Source: Terriglobus sp. TAA 43 (GTDB lineage: Bacteria; Acidobacteriota; Terriglobia; Terriglobales; Acidobacteriaceae). Taken from it: a stretch of DNA of 64,000 nucleotides. The stretch covers positions 62,001 to 126,000 of the forward strand of contig NZ_JUGR01000004.1 in NCBI RefSeq assembly GCF_000800015.1. Reading direction: 5' to 3'. Shown here in pieces: positions 7,983-16,052 of the stretch. Made by a program: the position numbers and the translations under genes. The notes below the pieces were generated by a model. The model had not been told where the DNA came from. It searched no databases and worked only from the letters and a program-made list of their open reading frames with translations. The first letter of the stretch is position 1, and every line of letters starts with the position of its first letter.

Positions 7983-8690
7983 TTAGCGATCGCCGAAGCG
8001 ATACACCACACCGCCGGAGACGGAGACGAACTCGCGAAGTTCCGTGCCGAAGTGTTCCAACACAAGATCCGGCGAGACGCGGATGGCCCAGCGCGCCGAA
8101 CGATTGAAGTCGATGCTGGCACCCACAACGCCGTTGAACGCGGTGCGGTTGGTATACAGGCCCGTGACGTTGAAGAATGTATCGGGCGTTACACCAGGGT
8201 TGCTGTGGTCAAAATTACCGCTGCTTGCGCCGGCCAACGCGTGGAAGTTAATGCCCGCGCGTTGATTTCCAATCCAGTGATACTGCGCACCACCCATGTA
8301 GATCATCTGCGATACGAACGGACGCGTCTGAATCTTCGGGTTGGTGGATTGCGCTGCCGGAAGGGCGGGCGTGGTGCCGCCATCCCAGCGAATATCGGCA
8401 GCAGCACCCCATTTTGGCGTGAGCCAGTAGGTGCCCATGACTTCGCCACCAGCCATGTTGTAACGCTTGGGAATGTTCTGTCCGGCCTGACCGTTCAGGT
8501 AGTTGAAGCCACCGAAGATTTCATATTTCTCGGTGTAGGTGACTGGAGGTGGTGGACGGAAGGTGTCCTGAGCCCGCGCAGTGGCGGCTGCGGCAAATCC
8601 GCAGAGGGCAGCAAGTCCAGCAATGACAACGTTACGGGCAGACACCAAGGACGGCCCGGCAGGACGCCGCCGGGGACGGGAAATAAGCAT
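7983..8690 (-). CDS. Outer-membrane beta-barrel protein
   Basis: A 235-residue protein starting at the ATG ending at 8690, chosen because a TGGAGG ribosome site precedes it. The upstream extension of this frame lacks one. An arginine-rich n-region and hydrophobic stretch end at TARAQ near residue 40, typical of a long signal peptide. The mature part alternates hydrophobic and polar residues with many aromatics (YEIFGGFNYL, GGEVMGTYWLT), consistent with an eight-strand barrel ending VVYRFGDR. The specific function (structural or pore) is not known; it is divergent from tatA. Confidence 0.75.
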   Translation of the reverse strand: MLISRPRRRPAGPSLVSARNVVIAGLAALCGFAAAATARAQDTFRPPPPVTYTEKYEIFGGFNYLNGQAGQNIPKRYNMAGGEVMGTYWLTPKWGAAADIRWDGGTTPALPAAQSTNPKIQTRPFVSQMIYMGGAQYHWIGNQRAGINFHALAGASSGNFDHSNPGVTPDTFFNVTGLYTNRTAFNGVVGASIDFNRSARWAIRVSPDLVLEHFGTELREFVSVSGGVVYRFGDR

Positions 8691-8882
8691 GTTCCTCCAC
8701 TGCAGGCAGCCTCCAGGCGGTTCCGCGCGGTCGTACGGCGGCGGTGTGGGACTGCACCCATTCAGGATATACCGTCTGCCGTCGTTCCCGCTTCCGCAAT
8801 CACGCCAGACACACCGGATTTGTGCGACAATGGGCTGGATCAGGTAACGCCATTGCGCGGCCTGCTTTCGGAGGTTTCTGCC

Positions 8883-9095
8883 ATGCTCAATGACCTGTTC
8901 CAGCCCATGCACCTGCTGATCATCGGCCTTATCGTCGTCGTGTTTTTCGGTGGGAAGAAGCTGCCGGAACTAGGTAAGGGACTTGGCGAAGGTCTGAAGG
9001 GTTTCAAGGAAGGCCTGAAGGGCGTGACTGAAGATGTGAAGAACGACGCGCACATCGTGACGCCGGAGCCGAAGGAGCCTGCGACCAAGTCGTAG
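8883..9095 (+). CDS. tatA: Sec-independent protein translocase subunit TatA
   Basis: A 70-residue protein with one N-terminal helix (HLLIIGLIVVVFFGGKKLPEL, residues about 8-29), the conserved FGxKKLPELGKGLG hinge, and an amphipathic helix rich in glycine and lysine. TatA forms the variable-size pore for folded proteins carrying twin-arginine signals. The true start is the ATG at 8883 with a GGAGG site before it; the long upstream extension of this frame is spurious. tatB and tatC are not in the window. A strong terminator follows. Confidence 0.95.
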   Translation: MLNDLFQPMHLLIIGLIVVVFFGGKKLPELGKGLGEGLKGFKEGLKGVTEDVKNDAHIVTPEPKEPATKS

Positions 9096-9114
9096 TCCGT
9101 TTCTATAGTTCGCG

Positions 9115-9144
9115 AAGAGGCACAGGACATATCCTGTGCCTCTT
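9115..9144 (+). terminator. tatA terminator
   Basis: A perfect 13-base stem (9115-9127 with 9132-9144) around a CATA loop, followed by a T-rich stretch. It lies 19 bases after the tatA stop. Confidence 0.85.
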
Positions 9145-9221
9145 TCCTTTGCGACGACTTTCACCTTCTTCAGGAAAGCGGTATCGTGCATCGTACTGCT
9201 TATGAAAGGTGAATTTGCCCC

Positions 9222-10028
9222 TTGAAGATTAAGTCGCCCCATCTGGTAGTTCCCGGTAAGAAAGTCAGCCTGCAAAAGATTGATGCAGCGCAGACTGGCA
9301 AGCTCAAGTCGGAAGCCGACGCACAAACCTACCTACAACGCCATCGCAAAGACCTGGATCGGTTGCAGGAGGTGCTGTATGCCGGTGGGGAGCATGGTGT
9401 GTTGGTGGTGCTGCAGGGCATGGATACTGCGGGCAAGGATGGGACGATCCGTCACATCTTCTCAGGTATCAACCCGCAGGGATGTGATGTGACGGCGTTC
9501 AAGGTGCCAACTCCGCTGGAGGCAAAGCATGACTTCCTGTGGCGGTGCCACAATGCAGTACCGCCGCGCGGCATGATCGGTATCTTCAACCGATCGCACT
9601 ATGAGGATGTATTGTCGCCGCGTGTGCACGGGCTGATGGATAAGAAGACGGCGCATGCTCACATGGAGCAGATCAACCGCTTCGAGGAGATGCTGACAGA
9701 GAATGGCATCGCTATCCTGAAGTTCTTCCTGCATATCTCTGAGGCGGAGCAGAAGCGGCGCTTGCAGGCGCGCATTGACGACAACAGCAAGCACTGGAAG
9801 CTATCCGCCGCTGACTTCGCAGAGCGTAAGTTCTGGCCGCAGTATCAAGACTGCTATGAGGACATTCTGCAGCGCACCAGTAAGAAGCACGCTCCGTGGT
9901 TCGTGATTCCGTCGGATAACAAGTGGTATCGCAACGTGGCGATCTCCGAGATCCTCGTAGAGACCATGAAGAGCATGAAGCTGCGCTATCCAAAAGCTAC
10001 GGTCGATGTGTCGCAGCTAACGCTGTAG
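9222..10028 (+). CDS. ppk2: Polyphosphate kinase 2, single-domain (class III-like)
   Basis: A 268-residue kinase that transfers phosphate between polyphosphate and nucleotides. Walker A is GMDTAGKDGTI near residues 66-76; the family stretches FKVPTPLEAKHDFLWR and FNRSHYEDVL follow, and the C-terminal HAPWFVIPSDNKWYRN is present. Length and sequence character recall class III enzymes, which can phosphorylate both AMP and ADP; the class is inferred. The start is TTG at 9222, preceded by AAAGGTGAA; the ATG at 9202 is in another frame and stops at once. Single gene, convergent with the next. Confidence 0.92.
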   Translation: MKIKSPHLVVPGKKVSLQKIDAAQTGKLKSEADAQTYLQRHRKDLDRLQEVLYAGGEHGVLVVLQGMDTAGKDGTIRHIFSGINPQGCDVTAFKVPTPLEAKHDFLWRCHNAVPPRGMIGIFNRSHYEDVLSPRVHGLMDKKTAHAHMEQINRFEEMLTENGIAILKFFLHISEAEQKRRLQARIDDNSKHWKLSAADFAERKFWPQYQDCYEDILQRTSKKHAPWFVIPSDNKWYRNVAISEILVETMKSMKLRYPKATVDVSQLTL

Positions 10029-10034
10029 CTGCGA

Positions 10035-10748
10035 TCAGCGCTTCTTTTTTCGTGTGTCGAGATTCTGACCGGGCGCAACTGTGTCACGGGCTGCCCCCTG
10101 CCCCCCGTCTACGGTGAAGTCGTAGGCCAGGGTGTTGCCGGGGGTTAGGGTCTTCTGGATCGGGAGCAGTGCGTACTCTCCCGGTGTCAAGGGGGCCTGC
10201 GGGGTGACACGGAGCCAGCCGTCGGGTAGGGACTCGGCGGTGGTGCAGATCACCGGGGCGGTGCATACGGTGGCGCTGTTGACGTCGGTGAACCTGGGGC
10301 GGGCGACGGTGCGGTGGCTGTCCGCGACGGGGGCGGAGAGTAGAGCCCATCCCGTTGGCGTGCCGCGTCCACTATCGCCGGAGTTCTCCGTACGGTCACT
10401 GGTATGGATGAAGAAGGCTGGTGTCGCGGAGTGCAGTGGTGTGTGCGACGTTGGTCCTTCCAGCGTGCCGCTGGTTGCTGTACCGGTGAGCGGTGTGTGG
10501 TGAATGGGGACGAGCACCTGCTTGCCATCGACCGTGTCCAACGCCCAGGGTACGTTGCCGTTGGGAATGCGGAGGCCCGGAGCGACAACGAGTTCCCCGT
10601 TCTGGACGCTATAGGAATCTGTGCGGGCTGCGGGAGCCGTTGTGGACGGATTGGATGGTGCCGCGGAACGGTCGGCCGTTTGCGCTACGGCGGCGCCAAC
10701 CATCACCGGCAGCAGTATAGGGAGAGTGAGGCGCATCGCTGCCAGCAT
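10035..10748 (-). CDS. Secreted protein of unknown function
   Basis: A 237-residue protein if started at the ATG ending at 10748 (a second ATG ends at 10736). A hydrophobic signal peptide ends at AAVAQ near residue 23, followed by a low-complexity Ser/Thr/Ala/Pro linker to about residue 45 and a mixed domain with three cysteines around residues 170-185. It ends in a basic KKKR. No family recognised. It is divergent from gcvT and convergent with ppk2. Start choice is uncertain because neither ATG has a good ribosome site. Confidence 0.6.
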   Translation of the reverse strand: MLAAMRLTLPILLPVMVGAAVAQTADRSAAPSNPSTTAPAARTDSYSVQNGELVVAPGLRIPNGNVPWALDTVDGKQVLVPIHHTPLTGTATSGTLEGPTSHTPLHSATPAFFIHTSDRTENSGDSGRGTPTGWALLSAPVADSHRTVARPRFTDVNSATVCTAPVICTTAESLPDGWLRVTPQAPLTPGEYALLPIQKTLTPGNTLAYDFTVDGGQGAARDTVAPGQNLDTRKKKR

Positions 10749-10907
10749 ACGCTGCCACTGGTGTGAGAGGACACGATATATGCGGTAGTTACGTGGAATC
10801 GTGGAGTGTCCTGGCTCGGTTGCAGGCTGGATCGCGGTATCCTCGGAGATGGGTGTGACAGGCATAAGCACTGCCACCTTAGACCACATTTCCACTCCAG
10901 AGGATTC

Positions 10908-12059
10908 ATGGCTGACACAACTTCCGCCGCATCGCTTCGCCGTACCGCACTGTTTGATACCCACAAGTCGCTGAAGGCCAAGATGGTGGACTTTGGTGGA
11001 TGGGAGATGCCGGTGGAGTACAGCGGCCTAGTGGCCGAGCACAATGCCGTTCGTACCGCAGTGGGCGTGTTTGACGTGTCGCACATGGGCTGCATCCAGT
11101 TGCGTGGACCCGGTTCGCTGGACGCGGTGCAGAAGCTCCTGATGAACGATGCCAGCAAGCTGCAGATCGGGCAGGCGCATTACTCGGCGATGCTGACACC
11201 GGAAGGCACGTTTGTGGATGACGTTGTCCTGCACAAGCTGTCTGACAACGACTACCTGATCGTGATCAATGCCGGTACGCGTGAGAAGGACATCAACTGG
11301 GTGCGCAAGACGATCGGCTCCATGCCGAGCGTCCACATCAACGACTACAGCGACCTGTATACGCAGATTGCCATCCAGGGACCGAAGGCGCAGGAGACAC
11401 TGCAGAAGCTGACTGACACCGATCTGTCGGTGATCAAGAACTACTGGTTTACGTGGGGCAAGGTTGCGGGGTTCTACAACGTGCTGATTGCTCGCACTGG
11501 TTATACGGGCGAAGACGGCTTCGAGATCTATGTGCCCAGCGATGTGGCTACCAGCGAGGCTGCGTGGAAGGCTGTGTTTGAGGCGGGTGCTGAGTTTGGC
11601 ATTGTTCCCGCTGGTCTGGGCGCGCGCAATACGTTGCGTCTGGAGAGTGCGATGGCGCTGTACGGCCACGAGATCTCTGACGAGATCAGCGTGTTTGAGG
11701 CTGGTCTGAACCGTTACTGCAAGCTGGAGAAGGATGCTGACTTCATCGGCAAGTCGACGCTGCTGGCGCTGAGTGCGAATGCTCCGGCGAAGAAGCTGGT
11801 TGGTCTGGAGATGGTGGATCGCGGTATTGCTCGCGATGGTTATCCCGTGCGTTCGCTTGCGGGTGAACCGCTTGGCGTGGTGACGAGCGGATCGCCTTCT
11901 CCGACACTGAAGAAGAACATTGCACTGGCGTTTGTGCCTCCTGCGGAAGCTGAGCTGGGCAACGAGGTTGCGGTAGAGATTCGCGGGAGTCTGGTGAAGG
12001 CGAAGGTGATTCCGACGCCGTTCTATAAGCGGGTTCGCACGCCGAAGCCGACGGTTTAG
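10908..12059 (+). CDS. gcvT: Aminomethyltransferase, glycine cleavage system T protein
   Basis: A 383-residue enzyme that moves the aminomethyl group from the lipoyl H protein to tetrahydrofolate, releasing ammonia. Conserved features include GGWEMPVEY near 25, VFDVSHMG near 52 with the DVSHMG signature, TGYTGEDGFE near 195, and the C-terminal barrel. Length matches the family. The start is the ATG at 10908 after AGAGGA; the frame extends further upstream without a ribosome site. gcvH and gcvP are not in the window and no glycine riboswitch could be recognised upstream. Confidence 0.95.
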   Translation: MADTTSAASLRRTALFDTHKSLKAKMVDFGGWEMPVEYSGLVAEHNAVRTAVGVFDVSHMGCIQLRGPGSLDAVQKLLMNDASKLQIGQAHYSAMLTPEGTFVDDVVLHKLSDNDYLIVINAGTREKDINWVRKTIGSMPSVHINDYSDLYTQIAIQGPKAQETLQKLTDTDLSVIKNYWFTWGKVAGFYNVLIARTGYTGEDGFEIYVPSDVATSEAAWKAVFEAGAEFGIVPAGLGARNTLRLESAMALYGHEISDEISVFEAGLNRYCKLEKDADFIGKSTLLALSANAPAKKLVGLEMVDRGIARDGYPVRSLAGEPLGVVTSGSPSPTLKKNIALAFVPPAEAELGNEVAVEIRGSLVKAKVIPTPFYKRVRTPKPTV

Positions 12060-12103
12060 GGACTGACGGGCGGGTGTGGGGTACCCCCTCCCCCTTGTTT
12101 TTG

Positions 12104-12197
12104 TAAAATCGTCTTTCTATTGGGTTTACGGTTTTGGTGTCGCTAAAATCGTCTGCCCATTGGAGTTAGAGGCAAAATCGTCTTTCTAAAGGGGTTA
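12104..12197 (+). repeat. Three degenerate copies of a 25-base intergenic repeat
   Basis: Copies at 12104-12128, 12144-12168 and 12173-12197 all follow the pattern (T/C)AAAATCGTCT, six variable bases, then GG(G/A)(G/T)TTA. The spacing is 40 then 29 bases. No plausible gene lies in 12060-12441; the rest of this stretch holds the repeat, the terminator below and the leader of the next gene. Function unknown. Confidence 0.8.
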
Positions 12198-12232
12198 GAG
12201 CAGCGAATCCGCTTCAGTGATTCGCTGCTCTA
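12196..12232. terminator. Strong hairpin terminator abutting the triple repeat
   Basis: A perfect 14-base stem (12196-12209 with 12219-12232, arms TAGAGCAGCGAATC and its complement), a 9-base loop and a tail TTTCTATTTTA. It overlaps the last bases of the third repeat copy and probably ends gcvT transcription. Confidence 0.75.
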
Positions 12233-12441
12233 TTTCTATTTTAGAGAACCGAAGGAAATCACATGCCAACTGTATTTCCTTTGGTTTGTTCGGGTTGAGT
12301 GGTCATAGGGCTTGACAGGCTTTCGGTAACTTCTCAGCCATGGGCTGGTTCCAAAAGGAAGGGCCTGTTTTGGACTCCGGAACAAACAAACCACTCTGCC
12401 AGTCAAAGCAACGGGAATCTTTCAGGTGTGTGGACAGTTGT

Positions 12442-13410
12442 ATGGTGAGTGGCGCGCGATCTGCAGCGGAGATTGTTCGAGATGTTCTGAGAAGACACTG
12501 GGAACTGGATGAGATGGCTGTAGCTTCCACGCAAGGTGTGAGCCGCGCCACCTGGAAGATAGGAACGGGATATTGGTTATCTCAAGCTGAGAGCGAGCGA
12601 TACTCGGCCCTCGCGGAGAAGGCACGCTTCCTGGTGGCTTTTGGTCGATTCCTGAAAGATCAGTCCTGTTCTATTTCGGTTCCGGAATGTGGGAGGACGT
12701 TGGATGATCAGCCGCTGGTATTGGATAGCGGTTACGTTTGGGGTTTGACTCGCCACCTGCCGGGTGCTCATCCCAACGCACATGACCCGCGTATTTATCC
12801 GAAGATGATTGAGGGATTGGCGCGATTTCATCTTGCGTTGCGCGACTTTCAACAGACGCGCATGTTCGAGGTGCCTCCTGGAGTCTGCGAGAAGACGTGT
12901 CGATTGATTTCTCAAATGGAGTGTGAAAGGTTTGTACCTTTCACTTCCGATCCATTGGAAGAAGAGATCGTATGTTCTGCTGCAGAGTGGCTCACGGGCA
13001 GGCTTGCCAGCTTTGAATCGCTACCCAGGCAGATAGTACACGGCGATTTCACTCCGCAGAACGTGTTGTTTGGAGGAGACGGCAGAGACGTACTTTCCGC
13101 TGTTCTTGACTTCGAAGCCGTTGCTCTTGATCCGGTGCATGTAGACATCGGAAATGTCTGTTCGACCCTGCTTATGTGGTCAAACCTGGAAGATGTTGAA
13201 GAGCATATTGCTTCTGCGATGATGACTTACTTCCAGTTCACCGGCACTGCTCTTGATTTGGGAGAGATCCATACAGCGATGGTTGCGCGTTGGTTCTGCC
13301 ATTACTGGGATTGGCGTGAGCGCTCTGCATTTGGTGAATTCGGCAGGGAAGTGGAACAACGCCTCTGCGCAAGGATTTCTGCAGTGCTTGCTTACGTCAC
13401 AAACGACTGA
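12442..13410 (+). CDS. Aminoglycoside phosphotransferase (APH)-fold kinase
   Basis: A 322-residue kinase-like protein. The catalytic loop IVHGDFTPQNVLF (near residue 205) gives the HxDxxxxN pattern of the APH/ThrB2 family, and VLDFEAVALDPVHVDIGN supplies the metal-binding Asp. The N-terminal lobe is poorly conserved. Family members phosphorylate small hydroxyl substrates (choline, homoserine, sugars, antibiotics); the substrate here is unknown and no resistance role should be assumed. The start at 12442 is preferred because the domain begins soon after it; an in-frame ATG at 12340 adds 34 residues without family likeness. Single gene. Confidence 0.75.
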   Translation: MVSGARSAAEIVRDVLRRHWELDEMAVASTQGVSRATWKIGTGYWLSQAESERYSALAEKARFLVAFGRFLKDQSCSISVPECGRTLDDQPLVLDSGYVWGLTRHLPGAHPNAHDPRIYPKMIEGLARFHLALRDFQQTRMFEVPPGVCEKTCRLISQMECERFVPFTSDPLEEEIVCSAAEWLTGRLASFESLPRQIVHGDFTPQNVLFGGDGRDVLSAVLDFEAVALDPVHVDIGNVCSTLLMWSNLEDVEEHIASAMMTYFQFTGTALDLGEIHTAMVARWFCHYWDWRERSAFGEFGREVEQRLCARISAVLAYVTND

Positions 13411-13485
13411 AGAGCGCGCCTGTCTGAGCTTTTCAGGTAATTTGTTGTGCCAAAACTTTGTTGAGTAGCTATTTTCATAAAGTTC

Positions 13486-13530
13486 TTGACGTTGTCTGCT
13501 CATTTCTTCTAAATAAGAGAAGAAATGAGC
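13486..13530 (+). promoter_or_regulatory. PadR promoter with a 13-base perfect palindrome over -10 and start codon
   Basis: A TTGACG -35 (13486-13491) and TAAATA -10 (13510-13515) are 18 bases apart. A perfect inverted repeat, GCTCATTTCTTCT (13498-13510) and its complement (13518-13530), has a 7-base centre and covers the -10 box, the purine-rich ribosome site and the ATG at 13525. It could be a PadR autorepression site or an RNA hairpin that hides the start codon. Confidence 0.6.
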
Positions 13531-13872
13531 GACCTTCTTTTGAATGCTCCGGACTTGATGATTCTCCTTGCGATTCTTCGTTTGGGTGAAGAGGCGTACG
13601 GCGTTCTACTGTGCGACGAGATTTCGTCGCTGACGGGGAAGAGCGCGGCGCTGGCCAGCATCTACAAGACGCTGGAACGGCTTGAGGCTGCGGGATTGAT
13701 TGCCAGCCGTATGGGCCAGCCGAGCGCAGAGCGAGGAGGACGTGCGAAGCGCTTTGTGCGTGTGACAGATCAGGGGCTGCGTGCGATTGACCACACTCGA
13801 ACGTCGCTGAATCAGCTTTGGCAGGATGTCCCTACGTTTGCCAATGGTGCGAAGACAAGAGGTGCGCGATGA
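13525..13872 (+). CDS. PadR family transcriptional regulator
   Basis: A 115-residue winged-helix protein with the PadR order: LMILLAILRLGEEAYGVLLCDEI at 11-33, recognition helix SIYKTLERLEAAGLI at 50-64, then a wing with RGGRAKRFVRVTDQG near 74-88. It lacks a long C-terminal dimerisation helix, typical of short acidobacterial PadR proteins linked to membrane proteins. Its stop overlaps the next gene (ATGA), so the pair is translationally coupled. A large palindrome covers its promoter and start, suggesting autoregulation. Confidence 0.9.
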   Translation: MSDLLLNAPDLMILLAILRLGEEAYGVLLCDEISSLTGKSAALASIYKTLERLEAAGLIASRMGQPSAERGGRAKRFVRVTDQGLRAIDHTRTSLNQLWQDVPTFANGAKTRGAR

Positions 13873-15353
13873 AACAACAGACCATGTTGCGTGTTGCACT
13901 TTGGCTGGTGGAAGCGAGTTCTTCTGGTCCAGAGTCGGAGGGCTTTGCAGGCGATCTGATGGAGCTCTTCGCTGCGGGCCGAAGTGGGTGGTGGTGCCTG
14001 GGGCAGGCATTGCGCAGAACAGTTTCAACAGGTGAACAGCGTCTGCGGTCATTGCTGGCGCCGTTCTGGTTTGCTGTCGCGTTCGTTGCTTTGTACCCAC
14101 TGTGGCAACGGCTCTATGCACCTGCCGTAACTCAGCTACTTACGCAGTATCGCGGAAGCTTTCAGTGGCCAGGTTCAGCGGTGCTTGAGCTTACTGCTGG
14201 CTTGCTTCCTGCCATGCTGTTCGTTTGGATGGGTGTTTTCGTTTACGGAGTGCTGCGGCATCGATCACTGAAGATGACTCCTGTGGTGGCGCTGCTATCG
14301 CTGAACATAGGAGCGTTCCTGCTTTTCATCTCCATGGTGATGCGACTACGAGCGATGCATAACGAGCTTCGCTTTCTTTCGCAGGCAGACTTTCTCTATC
14401 CGTTCGTACATGCACGCTTCAGTCTTCTTCTGTTGCTCAGTTTGTTTGGTGCCGTGGTGGTGTTGCCACGTGAACGTCGCACGATAGGCTCCAGTCGTTT
14501 GATTGCGCGGCTACTTTCGCGGTGCGGACTATTGCAGGTCGCACGAACTTTGGGACTTCTTACTCTGCTGGTACCTCAGGTCTGTGCGCAGGGTGTGCGA
14601 CCTGAAGCGACTCCAAGGCTCATGGGCACGGATGGCAAGCCCATTGAGTTCGATGTGGTCTCCGTCAGGCCCAACCACACGGGCGCTGTGCGAATGGACA
14701 TAGGCTCGCCTCCGATGAGCGATGCGCTGAGCATTACCAACATGCCGCCGGAGAACATCATTCAATGGGCCTTTGGTATTTTTCTGAGCGATCAGATCGA
14801 TGGTCTTCCTGACTGGACGCGGCAGGAGCGATATGACGTCGAGGCAAAAGTAAGTGATGCGGACCTAGCTGCTTTTCGCAAAGTGGTTGATCCCATCCAG
14901 CGCGCACCCATGCTGCAAAAGATTCTGATTGATCGCTTTGGTATGAAGTTTCACTACGAGACAAGGGATCTCTCCGTCTACGCGTTGACCGTGGGTAAGA
15001 ACGGATCCCGCCTTACTGAGATTCAACCCGCTATTGGTCCGAACGGTATGAAGGAAGGCGGAGGCAGACAACGAGGACATGGCTCGTATACAAGCATGGG
15101 CCAGCCGATGAAGCCGTTCATCAACGAACTTACTGTTCAACTGAAGAGCCCTGTCGTGGACCGTACTGGTCTCACTGGTTTTTATAACTACACGCTGCAC
15201 TGGACACCGGATGATGGAACTCCAGCAGCAGCGGAGGATGGCCCATCACTTTTTACGGCAGTGCAAGAGCAGCTTGGTTTGAAGCTGGAACGTGTGAAAG
15301 CTCCTGTGCAGGTGCTTGTGATCGACCATATTGAGCGACCGTCGTCCAATTGA
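13869..15353 (+). CDS. Membrane-anchored TIGR03435 family protein
   Basis: A 494-residue protein with two parts. Residues 1-240 hold a GDLMELFAAGRSGWW motif near 27, like the element at the start of acidobacterial PadR-linked permeases, then about five hydrophobic segments. Residues about 260-494 form a TIGR03435 domain: FDVVSVRPN near 277, DRFGMKFHYETRDLSVYAL near 355, PVVDRTGLTGFYNYTL near 440, and LGLKLERVKAPVQVLVIDHIERP at the end. TIGR03435 proteins are expanded in soil Acidobacteria and their function is unknown. The combination with the permease-type N-terminus suggests a PadR-controlled membrane sensor or secretion partner (inference). Confidence 0.85.
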   Translation: MKQQTMLRVALWLVEASSSGPESEGFAGDLMELFAAGRSGWWCLGQALRRTVSTGEQRLRSLLAPFWFAVAFVALYPLWQRLYAPAVTQLLTQYRGSFQWPGSAVLELTAGLLPAMLFVWMGVFVYGVLRHRSLKMTPVVALLSLNIGAFLLFISMVMRLRAMHNELRFLSQADFLYPFVHARFSLLLLLSLFGAVVVLPRERRTIGSSRLIARLLSRCGLLQVARTLGLLTLLVPQVCAQGVRPEATPRLMGTDGKPIEFDVVSVRPNHTGAVRMDIGSPPMSDALSITNMPPENIIQWAFGIFLSDQIDGLPDWTRQERYDVEAKVSDADLAAFRKVVDPIQRAPMLQKILIDRFGMKFHYETRDLSVYALTVGKNGSRLTEIQPAIGPNGMKEGGGRQRGHGSYTSMGQPMKPFINELTVQLKSPVVDRTGLTGFYNYTLHWTPDDGTPAAAEDGPSLFTAVQEQLGLKLERVKAPVQVLVIDHIERPSSN

Positions 15354-15378
15354 GCTTGTATGAGCGAATCACTCATCC

Positions 15379-15978
15379 TCACTTTTGAAGGTTGAACAGG
15401 TTTTGAAGAATGTTCCGAACAAGCGTGTTCACGAAGTCCCACTGCTGAAGGTTTTTTGAAAGTTGGGATGTGGAGTGAACCGCAGCATTGATGGCTGAGA
15501 TTGCGACCCATGTTCGTATCGGGTCGAGTTCCGGAACAGATGCTGTTCCCTTTGTTTGAATCTCTTGTGTGGCACTCTGCGCCGATCCTAATAAGTTCAA
15601 GCGTTCGAGGTTTTGATAGACCACGCCTCTGACCTGAGACTCTTCTCGATGGATGGAGATAAGGGCCTCGGTTAGTTCTTCTACAAGAGCGTCTTTCTTC
15701 TGTCGGCTTCGCGCGGAGTTTACGAAGATTCGACCGAAGAGTTCTGCATCCTGTTGCATGAAGTTGAGTGAGAGATCGGCGAGGATTGAATCTTTGTTTG
15801 GGTAGTACTTGTATAGGGTTCCGATGCTGATGCCAGTCTTCTTCGCAATGTGGTTTGTGGATACTTCGCCGAGGGGCTTTCGATTCAAAAGGTGAGTAGT
15901 TGCCTTGAGGATGTCGTGCCTTGTATGCCTGGAACGGTCTTGTTGGGGCGTCTTTCTTGGGCGAATTGTCTTTTTCAT
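15379..15978 (-). CDS. TetR family transcriptional regulator
   Basis: A 199-residue regulator starting at the ATG ending at 15978 (the frame continues upstream but overlaps the divergent monooxygenase). The N-terminal helix-turn-helix spans about 20-65 with HIAKKTGISIGTLYKYYPNKDSILADL, a textbook TetR recognition helix. The C-terminal ligand domain is not diagnostic. It faces the FAD monooxygenase gene across 74 bases containing an inverted repeat, so it probably represses that gene and itself. The inducer is unknown. Confidence 0.88.
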   Translation of the reverse strand: MKKTIRPRKTPQQDRSRHTRHDILKATTHLLNRKPLGEVSTNHIAKKTGISIGTLYKYYPNKDSILADLSLNFMQQDAELFGRIFVNSARSRQKKDALVEELTEALISIHREESQVRGVVYQNLERLNLLGSAQSATQEIQTKGTASVPELDPIRTWVAISAINAAVHSTSQLSKNLQQWDFVNTLVRNILQNLFNLQK

Positions 15979-16002
15979 TTGTCTCTCAAGGGCTTTCTGA
16001 AA

Positions 16003-16031
16003 GCGAGCAGTAAAGGCGAGTGATTGCTCGC
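16003..16031. promoter_or_regulatory. Candidate TetR operator between divergent genes
   Basis: GCGAGCA (16003-16009) and TGCTCGC (16025-16031) form an inverted repeat with a 15-base centre; a further GCGAG at 16016-16020 makes an alternative pairing with CTCGC at 16027-16031. The site lies in the 74-base gap between the TetR gene and the monooxygenase. Confidence 0.4.
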
Positions 16032-16052
16032 TATTCTTACTAGAATTGAAGC

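Noticed and set aside
8052-8882. Upstream extension of the tatA frame
   Set aside because: TatA proteins are 50-90 residues and begin just before the helix; the extension is antisense to the beta-barrel gene.
10749-10907. Glycine riboswitch before gcvT
   Set aside because: No recognisable conserved core or paired aptamer was seen in this gap.
12104-12197. Possible CRISPR array
   Set aside because: Only three degenerate copies, unequal spacing of 4-15 bases between copies, and no cas genes.
12340-13410. Antibiotic-resistance kinase
   Set aside because: The APH fold is shared with many metabolic kinases; nothing in the sequence or context indicates resistance.
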